6,561 nucleotides of DNA from JAKAWQ01 sp035549615 (GTDB taxonomy: Bacteria; Pseudomonadota; Alphaproteobacteria; Acetobacterales; Acetobacteraceae), in the NCBI GenBank assembly GCA_035549615.1, contig DASZQO010000351.1, forward strand, positions 1 to 6,561, written 5' to 3'. Shown piece after piece: positions 6,386-6,561 of this stretch (positions are counted from its first letter, which is position 1; every line of letters begins with the position of its first letter). Position numbers and translations under genes: made by a program. The notes under the pieces were generated by a model that saw nothing but the letters and a program-made list of their open reading frames with translations, did no database searches and was not told the DNA's origin.

Positions 6386-6561
6386 TCAGATCCGCTCCCA
6401 GATCCCCGTCTCCTCATCCAGCCGGTCCAGCTCGAGGCCGCGAAAATCGCCGCGCGAGACGATGCCCACCACCACCCCGTCAGCGACAACGGGCATATGG
6501 CGGAAGCCGCCATCCTGCATCAGTCGCAGCGCGTCGATAGCGGTTGAGCCCGGCGGCATTG
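6386..6561 (-). CDS. CBS-domain protein, C-terminal 57 residues (5' part outside window)
   Basis: Only the last 57 codons are present and the frame stays open through the window edge. The visible residues read as the second half of a CBS domain: STAIDALRLMQDGGFRHMPV (helix, then the core strand), VVGIVSRGDF (final strand and helix, with the SRGD nucleotide-contact region), then a short tail LDRLDEETGIWERI. Paired CBS domains bind adenine nucleotides and regulate transporters or enzymes, or occur as stand-alone stress proteins. The tail after the domain suggests a small stand-alone CBS protein, but what lies upstream is unknown. The TGA stop abuts the transporter's TGA on the other strand. Confidence 0.85.
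   Translation of the reverse strand, partial: MPPGSTAIDALRLMQDGGFRHMPVVADGVVVGIVSRGDFRGLELDRLDEETGIWERI

Noticed and set aside
1..6561. Mobile element, CRISPR array, tRNA, or phage/defence system.
   Set aside because: No transposase, integrase, spaced direct-repeat array, tRNA-like fold or defence domain is recognisable on either strand; the genes are ordinary metabolic and transport families.

Overview
This is a GC-rich, densely coded chromosomal segment of proteobacterial character. Strong G/C third-position bias, Shine-Dalgarno starters and the protein families present point to an alphaproteobacterium. An Acetobacteraceae or Rhodospirillales-like host is my guess from family flavour only. 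No tRNA, rRNA, transposase, integrase or CRISPR array is visible, and all complete genes look intact.

Layout. The left edge (1-184) is non-coding. It holds a perfect FNR/FixK-type palindrome (19-32), an imperfect hairpin (64-88) and a strong 12-bp stem-loop (127-167) just beyond the trehalase stop. A leftward gene set follows, listed in transcription order: an orphan ABC-type substrate-binding protein with a twin-arginine-like leader (3994-2720), a short-chain dehydrogenase (2709-1951) and a periplasmic GH37 trehalase (1885-185). The dehydrogenase ribosome-binding site overlaps the binding-protein stop, so these two are almost certainly co-transcribed. The trehalase follows after 65 bases and probably belongs to the same transcript, which would end at the 127-167 stem-loop.

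A gap of about 120 bases separates this set from a rightward pair: a PIG3-type NAD(P)H quinone oxidoreductase (4116-5114), overlapping by four bases (ATGA) an Nramp-superfamily metal transporter (5111-6385). The transporter lacks the canonical Nramp metal-site Asn and Met. It ends exactly against the stop codon of a convergent leftward gene, of which only the last 57 codons are present; these look like the C-terminal part of a CBS-domain protein.

How they may work together. The leftward set combines import-type ligand binding, an NAD-dependent alcohol/sugar or oxoacyl dehydrogenase and hydrolysis of periplasmic trehalose. This would suit use of an external compound or osmolyte, but no permease or ATPase is in the window and the ligand is unknown. 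The rightward pair links a redox enzyme and a divalent-cation transporter only by tight translational coupling. I see no clearly new multi-gene system here; the most informative points are the altered transporter metal site, the FNR-like site and the odd composition of the leftward operon.
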